DNA of 64,000 bases, taken from Styela clava (taxonomy: Eukaryota > Chordata > Ascidiacea > Stolidobranchia > Styelidae). Numbering within the stretch: the first letter of the stretch is position 1; every line of letters starts with the position of its first letter. The stretch is from positions 15,810,001 to 15,874,000 of the forward strand of contig NC_135261.1 of assembly GCF_964204865.1 (NCBI RefSeq). The letters are read 5' to 3'. A model generated the notes under the pieces. It was given only the letters and a program-made list of their open reading frames with translations, was not told the origin of the DNA and ran no database searches. The translations under genes and the position numbers were made by a program. Positions 49,190-61,100 of this stretch are shown here, piece after piece.

Positions 49190-52100
49190 GTGAGTATTCA
49201 AAATAAATATACAAAATGGCTCAAAACCAACCTCAAAGTAATTAGGTGGTGTTATTGTTGAAGTGTTTTTAGCTATTCTTAACCATTATTTCGTTTTGGA
49301 GCCGAAGGAAATAAATTTACCATTCATTTTGTTTCAGTAGCGTAATTATTAGACGCAAAGTAGGCCTTTGAACTGTTGCTAAATTATTCTTGTTGTGAAA
49401 AAATCATTTTTCTCCTCAACTGACGGACCAACCGATTTTAAAATTTCACTGTTTACAGATGGAAGAAGTCTGGGATTTATATTGCCTAAAGAAAGTAAAA
49501 CTATAACCATAACATTACCCAGTCTACTAATTTAGCTGGATAACCTTCGGAGACGTTTACTGCATTGTAAATTTAACAACAATCGCTAACCCACCCGGCC
49601 ATTCAACTCGGAACCGTTTCTTAAGCCTGGTCCCCTTATAACTCAATGTCATATCCAAATTCTTAGCTGCTGGTGCTGGAGGCGGATTTTACACGAACAC
49701 ATATAAGCCTACTTACAACTTTAACAAACAAGATGTCACTCTTGAATGCCCTGTGATACAAGACGTCGCAATTCAAACGATTGCCTGGTATAAAGGCGAA
49801 GATCGCTCGGATGCAGAACTTATTGCATCTTATGATGTTGATTCGAGCACAACAACGGTGGGTAAAAATTAGACTTTTTTATAGTGACGTATTAAAGAAT
49901 ATGAATATTCTTTATTGTTATTTCACAGTATGCAAGTGACAGAGATCCCAAGATCGAGGTGGTGGACGGAACTGTTCTAAAAATCAAAGACGCGACACCA
50001 GACTATGCAGGACACTACAAATGCCGTTTTACACTATACGGATCAGTAAGTTGACGCCGTAAAAAATTCGATATTGAAACGCAAGGCGCACTGAGGGCAG
50101 TGGACGACAGTGATGTCGCAATAAAAACATCCTTTTAAAACAGGACATTTTATCAAATGAGATATAATTATGGCTCGGATACCGTATATTATAAACCCTC
50201 TGCACTCCTTGTCGAGAACTATAATTTTGTTCAGTTAATGAATGAATGTCATTTTAGAAGTTTGACGTTAATTGAGGCCACGATATTGCCAATTGCTATG
50301 ATAGTGTCGACTTTAATCGTGGCTGATATTGTTGGACTGGGGATGAAAACAAAACAGTAATATTATTCTACCAGTTCATACTTAGTTATTTTGAATAAAA
50401 TTTATAAATGATTCTCTGGTATTGATTTTGATGGAAAACTTTTTCTAAAGTCAATATTTTGTTTTGCAGCAAGACACAACATGGCAAAATGCTTATCGAC
50501 CAGATTTAGTGACGCTGTACATTACTTGGGAGACTAGACCGGGGATAAGAGCTTATTATATTCAATACAGGCCATAGTAAGTGATAACTTGTTTTTCTAT
50601 GTAATTTGACAATGCTGGAGATATTTGTGGATTTATCATAACCATTTAGGTAGTCACTCGTTTATTCAGTTGTTTGCAAGCTCTTGCCATCTTTTTAAAA
50701 TCCCATCACGTCACCGATGGTACGGCAAAGTATGAAGCCATTTTAACAACAACTGAACAAATTCATTTCCTTACGCCTGGGTGCATGCTCCTTGTTGTAT
50801 TTAACGAAAAGAGCCTGCGAAAGTTGGTGATGCAAATTTAGTTAGGTTATCTATGCAATCACTTGCTCATAGCTATATTAGATATAATTGTAATGGCAAT
50901 GAAACTATGCGGTGGATAGGACATAATGTATGCATGATAAAAACCAATGTATAGATCTAAGATTCAAACATCATCAATTTATTTATATCTTGTTCAGTTA
51001 CCAAGACGCCTCTGGTCGTTGGTATGTTATTACTCTTCCGGACACTGATCGACCAAGCACTCTTGTGAAAGACCTGACGCCACAAACAAGATATTCGTTC
51101 AGAGTTTACGATTACAGGTAAAGTTCATTAGGTAAAGTTGTACTTATCTGAACGCCTATATGTTTCACTGCACTTACATTTTGTTAAAGCAATTGAGGCT
51201 TCAAAATTAGATTTAATGTAATTAGTAATATCTTATTTATAAGCAAATTTGTATATGTTCAGTTATATTAATTTTATTCACATCAATTTTACGTCTCTTT
51301 TTTAGTGGCGGAATACAAGGAGATCTTCTGGATACACTCGATGAAACAACAGGGAGACTCAACGAAGAAGGAGATTTAGAACCTCCCGGTATTATATCAT
51401 GATTTGATATACTCGTTCTTCTCCTAAAATGCAATAAATTTCAAACATTTTTCTACAAGAGATATCTCACAATAAACGAAAACTGCTTGTTATATAATCT
51501 GCTATAATTTTGAGAATTGCATAGTTTTGATATAAATGTACCACGATCACAAAGATGTGCTTAATATTTCACATTTTATTAGTCTTCATGTATCCTACAT
51601 TAAGTATAAAGGGCAAACGCCTCAAAACATAATTTGTGAATGAAATAAAGCTACAATAGAAAATATTCTCTGGGATGAAGTACAGTGTTGCGGTTGCGGC
51701 TGTTCTAAATTTACAGAAAAATGGAGTTTTAAAAAACCTGGACCAAACAATTAACCCAAGCTGGAGTCTAACGAAAGAGTCAGTTTCTACTATCTCGCTT
51801 TCCCATACAAATCGTTCTTTTTTCTTTGATACGGTGGTTCATCGATCGACATGCTCACAACAGCAACTTATTTATAACAAATTTTTAGCGCAAAAATGAG
51901 TCACATGTTCATCGAATATGCCACACGAAAGGTTCCGCAATGTAAAATGTAACCCCCGTAAAAGAAGTGTTTATTTGATATAAAAATTACAATTTTTCAC
52001 TATTAAAACGTGGAGTAATTTTCACATAATATTTTAACCCAAGATGCATTATCACGCCCTGATTCTGACATAAATTTGTCCTGGAAAACTTTGAGAATAT

Positions 52101-55100
52101 AGCACTTAGTCATTATCAAAGAATGATCTCTGTTTTAGAACCAGTACTCCCAGATCCTTGCGGTCGCTATTATTGTGGAAGAGGTCGATGTACTTCAATT
52201 CCAACTGTTCATTGCGAGTGCGATCAAGGTTTTACTGGAGAAAGATGCGACATTGGTATGATAATTCAAACTAAACTCAAGAACAAAGTTTTTTTATTGT
52301 GATATTTGCAATGGGCACTTTTCGACAGCGCTTGTTTCATTGTGACAAGGCTTGGAAAATTTTATCTGGTATTTTGTAGGGGCGATGACATAGTTGGACT
52401 AAACTTTACTGACCCTAACCTGAAGTTTTGTCCATAAATAAGAATACCCGAAATTAACCAAATACTTTTATTTAAGGTTTTTGAAAAGCATATTTTCCAA
52501 TAGTATCAATTGAGTTTTAGTGATGCAGTGGGTTGCCCCGAGTGGAATACGCAAAAAAGTGTGATGCAGACAAATAAATTCCGGATTTGCACCTTTGAAA
52601 CCAGGGGATATTATGTGCAATGCTCTTAAATATAGCTAGTTACTTTGTATGTTTCATAATGTTGATGCCGATGCAATAAATTACTATTTACATCTAAAAT
52701 TGTTTCAGCGATTAATCTGTGTGATTCTGATCCATGTCAAAATGGCGGAACCTGCCATTCTCAGTTTGATCGGTATCTCTGTCAATGCAGAAGGGGATTT
52801 TCTGGAGATAACTGTGAACGAGGTTGAGTAGTGTATACTTTCATTAAAATTAAAATTTTTGTAGGAAACGATTATTTCGCAAGTAAAGTAAAGTTCTGTA
52901 TAAAGCCATAGAGCAGAAAAAGTGTTTGTTTTTAGTTGTTTGTTTTAATCCAATATATAAATAATATGATATTATAATATAATAAGTTCAGATAAAGCTA
53001 GAATTCAATATTTCAATCTACGTTTGGCCCTATGCGCTCGATGTTTGTTTGGACGTAGCCCAAGTGAATAGCTGTTGATTTACGTTTCGGGCTTGGCCTG
53101 CCAAGAAGCCATCGAGTTTACAAAAATGAGTTTGCCATGAGGAACCAAATACTTTCCAATTTCTCCTGACTTTCCAAATGTATTCAATCTCTTGCTCCGA
53201 GTCTTGGTTGAGACAATAATGATATGGGACACTCTCTAAATCTAGGACTCATATATTCTTTAGAACGAACTCTTTGTAATCCAAATCCATGCCAGCATAA
53301 TGGTGTTTGCATTAGCTCAAGAACCGGCTATAACTGCAGATGTAAACAAGGATACGGAGGTTCCAGATGCCAAACTTGTACGTTGTTTTGGTTTTAAATT
53401 TTTGGTTTATATGTTACATCGTAGAGTAACGTTATTGGCAATGTATGCTTCATTATTTGTATCTTTCTCTAGTGGACACTCGCAGCCCATGTGATACCAC
53501 CCCTTGCTTGCATGGTAAATGTACAGTTCTCGGAAGAAATTATCATTGCGAATGCAACCGTGGTTACGAAGGCAGAAATTGTGACCAAATTGACAACGGT
53601 AAGTTATCATTCCTTTTGTACATCGAGACTATGGAACTCTCTTACCTTGTCATGCGAGACGCCATTTGTAACTTTTGTAGAGCCATCAATACTTCTCCGT
53701 TGCGGAATCCAGGAAGAAACGTACGGAAGAGCTGACATGATTCAATGGGTCGCTGTACAAGATAGTGGTCGAAGACAAGAAATCTATACTTATGATGTTG
53801 CGAATAATCGAAAAACTGAGGTAAAGAAGATGATCATAAAACAAAATCAGATGATGTTTACCATAATTATTCATTTTTTCGTGCATTCTTCTTTTCCAGA
53901 GAAATGTTGCCCAGTTCAGAGATAGATTGTGGAGTCCAACCCCAGATAGTCTTCTCATCAGAGATGCAACATTATCTGATGTAGGCACATACGAGTGCAT
54001 TGTATCCTATACTGACATCAGGATCACTCCATCACCAATGGTATGTGTAATGCTAGTTATACCGTAAATATTGTTAAGATTCCGTCAAGTGTGTTGCTTA
54101 TTTTTACTATATTTGAATATACGGTATATATATTTAATGTAACATTTTTCAGAGACTAATTCAAGTTCCTTATGACGACACAAGAGTAACAGTGCGTTGG
54201 AGGCCAAATCGAATGTTTATCGACCATTACAATGCTAAATATAGGTAATTATTTCTCAACACTTTTCACTTTCAGTTAATGTGAAATAATAATATGCAGT
54301 TGCTTAGGACAGTAAAGTAGCTCATAATATCCGATCTTGAAGTTATTATCTCCTTTGGTGTAAAAGGTAATACAGCAAGCTTCTTCACATCCAATGACCT
54401 TTCTGGGCGTTTGTCCGCGAAATACTTATTTCTACAGCTCGGAAACTTTTCAGGTTTGATTGCCGCCGCATTGATTCAAATTTAGTTATTTGAATTCATT
54501 TTTACAGATATTATTGCCATATAATATTTCTACAAACCCATGGTATATCGTGAATATACATATCAGTAACACTGGACTAGAATTTGCAGGTTTATCAGTC
54601 CGCCATTAATAAATCAAGGAGATGGCAGTATGTGAATTCATACACAAATATACATATATCCCTGTGAAAATTGAAATTTATTCAAATGAAATACTGAGTC
54701 CAATACACATTATTTCAATGTATTTGCCTGCTTTGTTTGTAGGGACGTATACAATGAAGATGATTTCGTGACAGTTGAAATTCCGCGTGGATCTAGTCAA
54801 CATACATTCAATGATCTCGAGCCTGGTAGCGTTTATGAAATAGCAATCACTCCTTACACTCGGTAAGCATAGAAGTACAACGTCTGTATAATTCGCGTTT
54901 GTCTTAGAAATTTAAACATTTCATTGTGTCATGAGACATTTGAAGTATTTCATACAAAATTGTGTTTGTTTGATATTATCCTACTTCGGCCAGGCGACAC
55001 GTTACAGAAATATATGTATGTTGGTGTGTAAATATAGGCGTGTTGTTGTGCAGCAAGACTCTGGAATCCCTTAGCACCACAGTTGAGTTCCAATTTTCTC

Positions 55101-58100
55101 ATTTTCAGGTCCTTAAACGATCTGTTCCCGAATATACAAATTAAATGTTGCCAACTGTTGAATATTTTTTTTTATCTTGGGGAATCTTAAACCTTTAGTG
55201 CGGTAATAATACTATTTCAGACCTGGTGAAGTCAATCAAGACATTGTTTATGATGTCCTTCCGTCAACTTCACCAACCACTGCAGCAACAACACCGACTA
55301 CTACTCGTCCACCCTCGAGGGCTGACAAACAATATGGTAATTACCATTTTTGTTTCCAATTCCGTCTCCATTGTTGAAAAACAATAACTACTTGAAGTAA
55401 ATCACTTACCCTATAGCTTTGTTGTCATGGATTGATTTGCATAAACTAGAGAAATAATTGTCGATGCAAAACATATTATTTATAAACGACGTTATATATA
55501 AATTACGATGATGATATAAAAAAAATGGCTGATGGAGAGTCACCAAACTAGTATTTTTAGAAATAATTTAGTTTCAACTCGATATTGGGCGTAAAATTAA
55601 AACTCATTTTTTGCCTCACGCAGTATGATGAATAAAGAAAAATTGAAATGCATCATATGTGATGTCTTTGAATTTTCGAATTTCGATTCATTTGTAAACG
55701 TAAATCATTTTACGCCTATTTACATTTTCAGATCGTATTGACGTCACAGTGTATGGACCATCTAAACCAGTAGACATCGGAAGCACAACTTATATTCATT
55801 GCGTATACCCAAGTTTTGAGGAATACAAACCTGTCATTGCATGGAAGAAAGTTAATGGAAATAGGAGTGTGTACGTGTATAACCAGGTATATTATATAAA
55901 TACCTAACTTTCCTTTGATTTAGTCATGTTTTGTCATGATGTTTAAAAGTACTATGTTGAATAAAGCATTGTAAAAAAAAGCGCGAGTTATTGAATTTCG
56001 TAGTACCGCAAATTGAATTACCATGCAAAAATTTAATACAGGCATTTAGGTAGAAAAATAAGCATAATATTGTTTACTTTTTCAATTTTTTCAAGGCTTT
56101 CTGAAATACAATCTATTTTTATTATAGCAAATGCCACCAAGATCTTCGCGAAATAGAATTTCAATGACCACCGAGAGACAACTCCGTATTAAAAACTTCC
56201 AGCAAACTGATGCTGGAATATATGAATGTACTGTTAAGTATGACACACCATATACTCAAAAAGTCGGAACGGGAAGCGTGAATCTTGATTCTGCTGAGGT
56301 ACTACTTGGTTGTTTAATATTTTTTATGTCACCTTACATTTCGGATTCATAACCGTCATCGATATTTATTGCTTACCGGGAGCAAAATCCATATTGTGGA
56401 TGAATTAGCATTGCTTTTCGTTTAGGCCATTTTGTATTAAGTCCAAATATAATAGAGCATAGCATATTTGTTTGTAAAAGCCTCAGAAGATTCCATGGGC
56501 TGCAAAGTCACGAAATAGGTTTGAAGGTTTGCTGAAGCACGTAAATAACTTTATAATCATGTATAGTAATGTATTGATGAAAGGAATAAAATACAGACCA
56601 GCTAGGTGATGTTGCTCTTAGTCTGCCAAGGATAGTAAAATCTAATTCACAGAATATATGTGTTGAAATTATAGCAGATCGCAGATCGCCTGGAGATATT
56701 GTATGCATTTTCTTTTTCAATTTGCTTATACTTGATTCGACTTTTTCTTCTTTATAATATAGTGTCAGAGTTATTTTATAGGTGCCGCTGCTCGATAACC
56801 ACCACTGATTTCCCGCGTGCTTTTCACTCTGTAATATGGCCTATTTATAATTCATTGCTATTTGCATGTTTGCGCCTATTTAAACTATGGTTATAAATAA
56901 ACTACTTAATATTGAGTGTTCGCAATCAGGCTATCTCTAGCCGCTTACACGTATCAGCATTTCAGACCTCTGTCTACCCGGTTAATCAGGGAATACCCTA
57001 CGAGTTATCCGGTAGGATGGGATTTTCAAACCTGTACATTTTATTCTTAAAACTTAACTTCCGAGCTTCCAAATTAAATTAAGATGGAGAATCTTGGGTG
57101 GTTCAAATTTGGTTCCCCGCGGCTTCCCTTCCCCAGTAAAGATGTGTGTTAAATTTGGTTTATTTCTTGATTTTGTATGTTATTTTTTTGCTAGTTGGAA
57201 AAAATAAAATTGACTATGAAACCATTGGGTTGAAACTAATGACCTGTTTTTTCTATATTTTCTATTTCATGGATTGCTACTGCAATATAGCGCATGCTTT
57301 TTCAGGTCGAAGAACTTCCAGCTCCGACAAGGTTCAGAGCAGATATCACGGGACCAACCACTACAGTCTTGACTTGGCAAGCACCCAGAGTTCGAGGAAT
57401 CACTGGCTATGTAGTTATATATTATCCTACTAATCGTCAGTTTGGTGCACAAGAGGTAATGTTAGATTTTACTTGCGTACTTGATGAATTTTTATTGATG
57501 GTATAGGACATAGGTTATTCATGAATGATCACCGAATCCGCAGTATGAATTCTAATACTTTTAACATATACTGAATAACAATTATTTGAACTTTATGATC
57601 ATCAACTAACTTTGACTGTAATAAGTTACTAATCTAATAACCTAAGTATGCCAAACCATATCGTAAATATCTCAATTATTAGAACCTTACATGACCAGGT
57701 CATCCAGGTCCATGTTTCGAGAAAACTATGAGATACTGCATTAAAATATTACCATGATTATTAATAATATTATGTTCTTATTTGATACTATCCATACAAA
57801 ACTTATATTGCAGAGAAGAGAAGTTTCAACACCGCAGGTGGTTTTGGATGATTTGGTGGAGGGAAATGAATACAAGGTTGAAATCAGAGCTTCCGATAGC
57901 AGAAGATACTCAGAACCATTAGAGGGCTTATTTGAGCAACTGGTAAGACATTGAATCATTATTTAAGCAAGTACTGATTTATCAACATTCACTCTTTGAA
58001 TGAATTTAATATAATATCTCCAATATCTTCGCAATATATTGGGTATAGGCTATGCCAAACAAGAAAGATTCCTGTCTGTACAATATAAATAGCTCCTTGT

Positions 58101-61100
58101 ATATCAGAGGCGTTTATACAGGACCTTCTTCTGAGTGCTGAATGAGTATTAATAATATGTTGGGTATATGTATGTAAAAATGTTCGAGAATAACATTTCG
58201 TTATCAGAAGGGGCGATATTAATTATATGCATGATGGTCTTATTTCTAAATACATATTTCGCATCTCCAACAGCAAGGAATTTCATTTGTCAACTTTGAA
58301 TCGGTCTTTATTTAATTATTTTAGGTTTTTAACTTTTAATTTTTATTCAAAACCCACGTTCTGTGCACAGTTTCTCAAATCAATATGACACGAAACACCA
58401 TCAGTTGAAAATGCTAAGTGATTTCATTTAGGTTGAATTACTTCCGGCACCAACCAACTTCCAGGCTGAAATGTTGTCTAAAACCCAAGCCCGCGTAAGT
58501 TGGGATCGTCCTGCTTCTGGTGACATCACTGGTTATAAAGTGCAATATTGGGATGTCAGTCAACCTACAGATGATACTATAGTTGTAAGTATTCAATCAA
58601 GTATCAATTTTGGTTTGTAAAATATGGGATTTATTTCTTATAATCTATCATATAAGTTCATTAGTAAAAAACTAACTTTTAGAATAAAAAAGGAATTAGA
58701 ATTTCGAGCAATCATTTTGAGGTTACAACAGAATATTTTATTTGTCATCAATAAGATTTATTTCAAGTTTGTCTCGATTTGTTTCGAATCGCAGTTGCAA
58801 AAAGAAAAAAAAATTGAATTGTATTTAGATGACCATAAAAAAGATTAATAATATTATTAGTATTTTATCTATATATTGAGCAAGATAACCTGTAAATTGG
58901 CGATAAGGTGAGCTATGAATTGCAGGGGATAATCACATTTTGATGTGCCGTATACTCTCTAACAACGTTTGGAAATATAATCATTGCTGACAGATTTCGT
59001 TAATCTCAGCATGTTTGTCAATGTGGAAGTCTCTATCTTTATTTTTAGACAAGGGTAACCAGGTTGAATCAAATAGTGTTACCTGAACTAATTGATGGCA
59101 AACAGTACCAAGTTTGGATTCAGTCTTCAAAAGGTTCAAATCTTTCGCCACATCTTGCTGGTCAATTTACAAAGACGGTACGTTTACATTAAATTACACC
59201 ATTTTTGATTTTTTTGAGTTATGGAGAGTTCCAAACCAGTAGGTTCCATTCATGGTCAATGTATATTCAAAATTCTTTTTAATATAAAGTTGTTGCCATA
59301 TTGTTAACATGTATGGTTTTTCAAATTTTTCAGACTCCCGCAGCCCCTAATCCTCCAACTCAAGTCCAATTTAAAAACGTCGAAAATGACAGAGTCACTG
59401 TATACTGGGATGCACCTCCTGGATGGACGTCTTCAGATAAATACCGGTAAGATTGTACTAAATAATTACAACGAACTCTTTTTATCCCAGAACAGGCATA
59501 CCCAACTGGCGACCGCGGTCCGAATCCGGACCTTTCGGGTATTCGATTCGTGCCGCGCCTAATTCTTTATTTTTGATCATTAGCCCCACTTTTAAAGTTT
59601 CCTTTTATAAAACCACCATAATAAACAATCATGTTTAGCTAATAATCATTAGTCAGCCGAGAAAATGAGTGTTGAAGGATGCCAAAATATAATTTCTGGA
59701 AAGACCGGACCCAAATATTTTTGTATGCGGATCTTTTGTAAAAATAGTTGAGAAGCCCTGTCCCAGAACATAGCACGGTTTTTACATTGGTTACAAGCCC
59801 CATATTTTGTCATATTCAGCGTTACTGTTCAATCGCTGAACGAAGATTTTCCTTATTCAAAACAATACCCTGATTCTGCTCAAAACCTGCAACAAGTAAA
59901 CCTGCTTCGTCCCGGTGTGACATACAGGTTTACCGTCAATAGTGTGCGGAATGGAGTCCTCAGTGCACCTGCCTACCAACTTATAAAAACAGGTAAAATG
60001 TAAATTTCTTTAGCGAGTTCAACATGGATTATATGAAAATAATCGTTATTTTGCCATGCATATGCCAGCTAGCTTCTACTGAGTTTGTGCATTGCAGTCG
60101 ATGGGTTTCATAGTAGACAGTTTTATTGAGTTCACTCGTTGAAAACATTCTCGGTAGCGCACCGTCCATTAATATTTACTGATTATATCCTGCAGATGAG
60201 GATTTTATACAGTCGGATTGCTGGACTGGTATTTGTCGTACTATGGTCAACATTACTGTTCGTCGGTTTCGACTTACACTTGCATTATCAACTTTCAATA
60301 TACTTTGTCATCTTCTCACATTACCAACAAGTTTTGTTAAATATCTTACGGCACGATGTACTTTAAATATGTTCAAGTGGTTTTCTCATCCAGCATTTAT
60401 CGACAGTTTTAACCGCGTCCACATATTCATTGAAAATCCCAAGATATATCAGATATATTTCACTTGAACTGGTTTAATTAATATATTTTAATATGCAACT
60501 TAAAAATCAACGAAGCTAATTTTATATCTAGTTGAAGTTATTGCACTTTCTGCTCCCTATCCGGATAGTGTGACTTTGGAATGCAAAGCAAAAGTTTCTG
60601 GAAGACCATACCGAGTACGATGGTACAAAGTGAGATCTGATGGCAGAGAACAAATAATACTCACATCCGTTTCTACATCTCGTAGAAATCAGGTAATGTG
60701 GAATTTCGGATAAATTTAACTATAAGGTTTGTCAATCCGTGACTGTGATAAGCATATATTTGGCTTTATACGGGTAGTCATCTCCAAAATTATTGTGTCG
60801 TATTGGACAAAAATCTAGTTTCGTTACGATTCCATATACTTTGGTCATTTTTCATTCAGCTTCCAGATCGAACCCGCAATAAATAATTGGAAATTGTAAT
60901 CTTTCTCTTTTGGTATAATTTACATGATCAGTCGTGAGACTCTGGATAAGTCGATGAGCTGAGTTGACTGCTAATTTTACCAGAGCTCGCACAACGATAT
61001 GCCTAACCCGCAACTGAAAACATAGTTATCGCTATCGTCTTTATCTATATAATTTGATTCATATTTGAGTGAATGCAAATTTGCCTTCTCCGATATTGAT

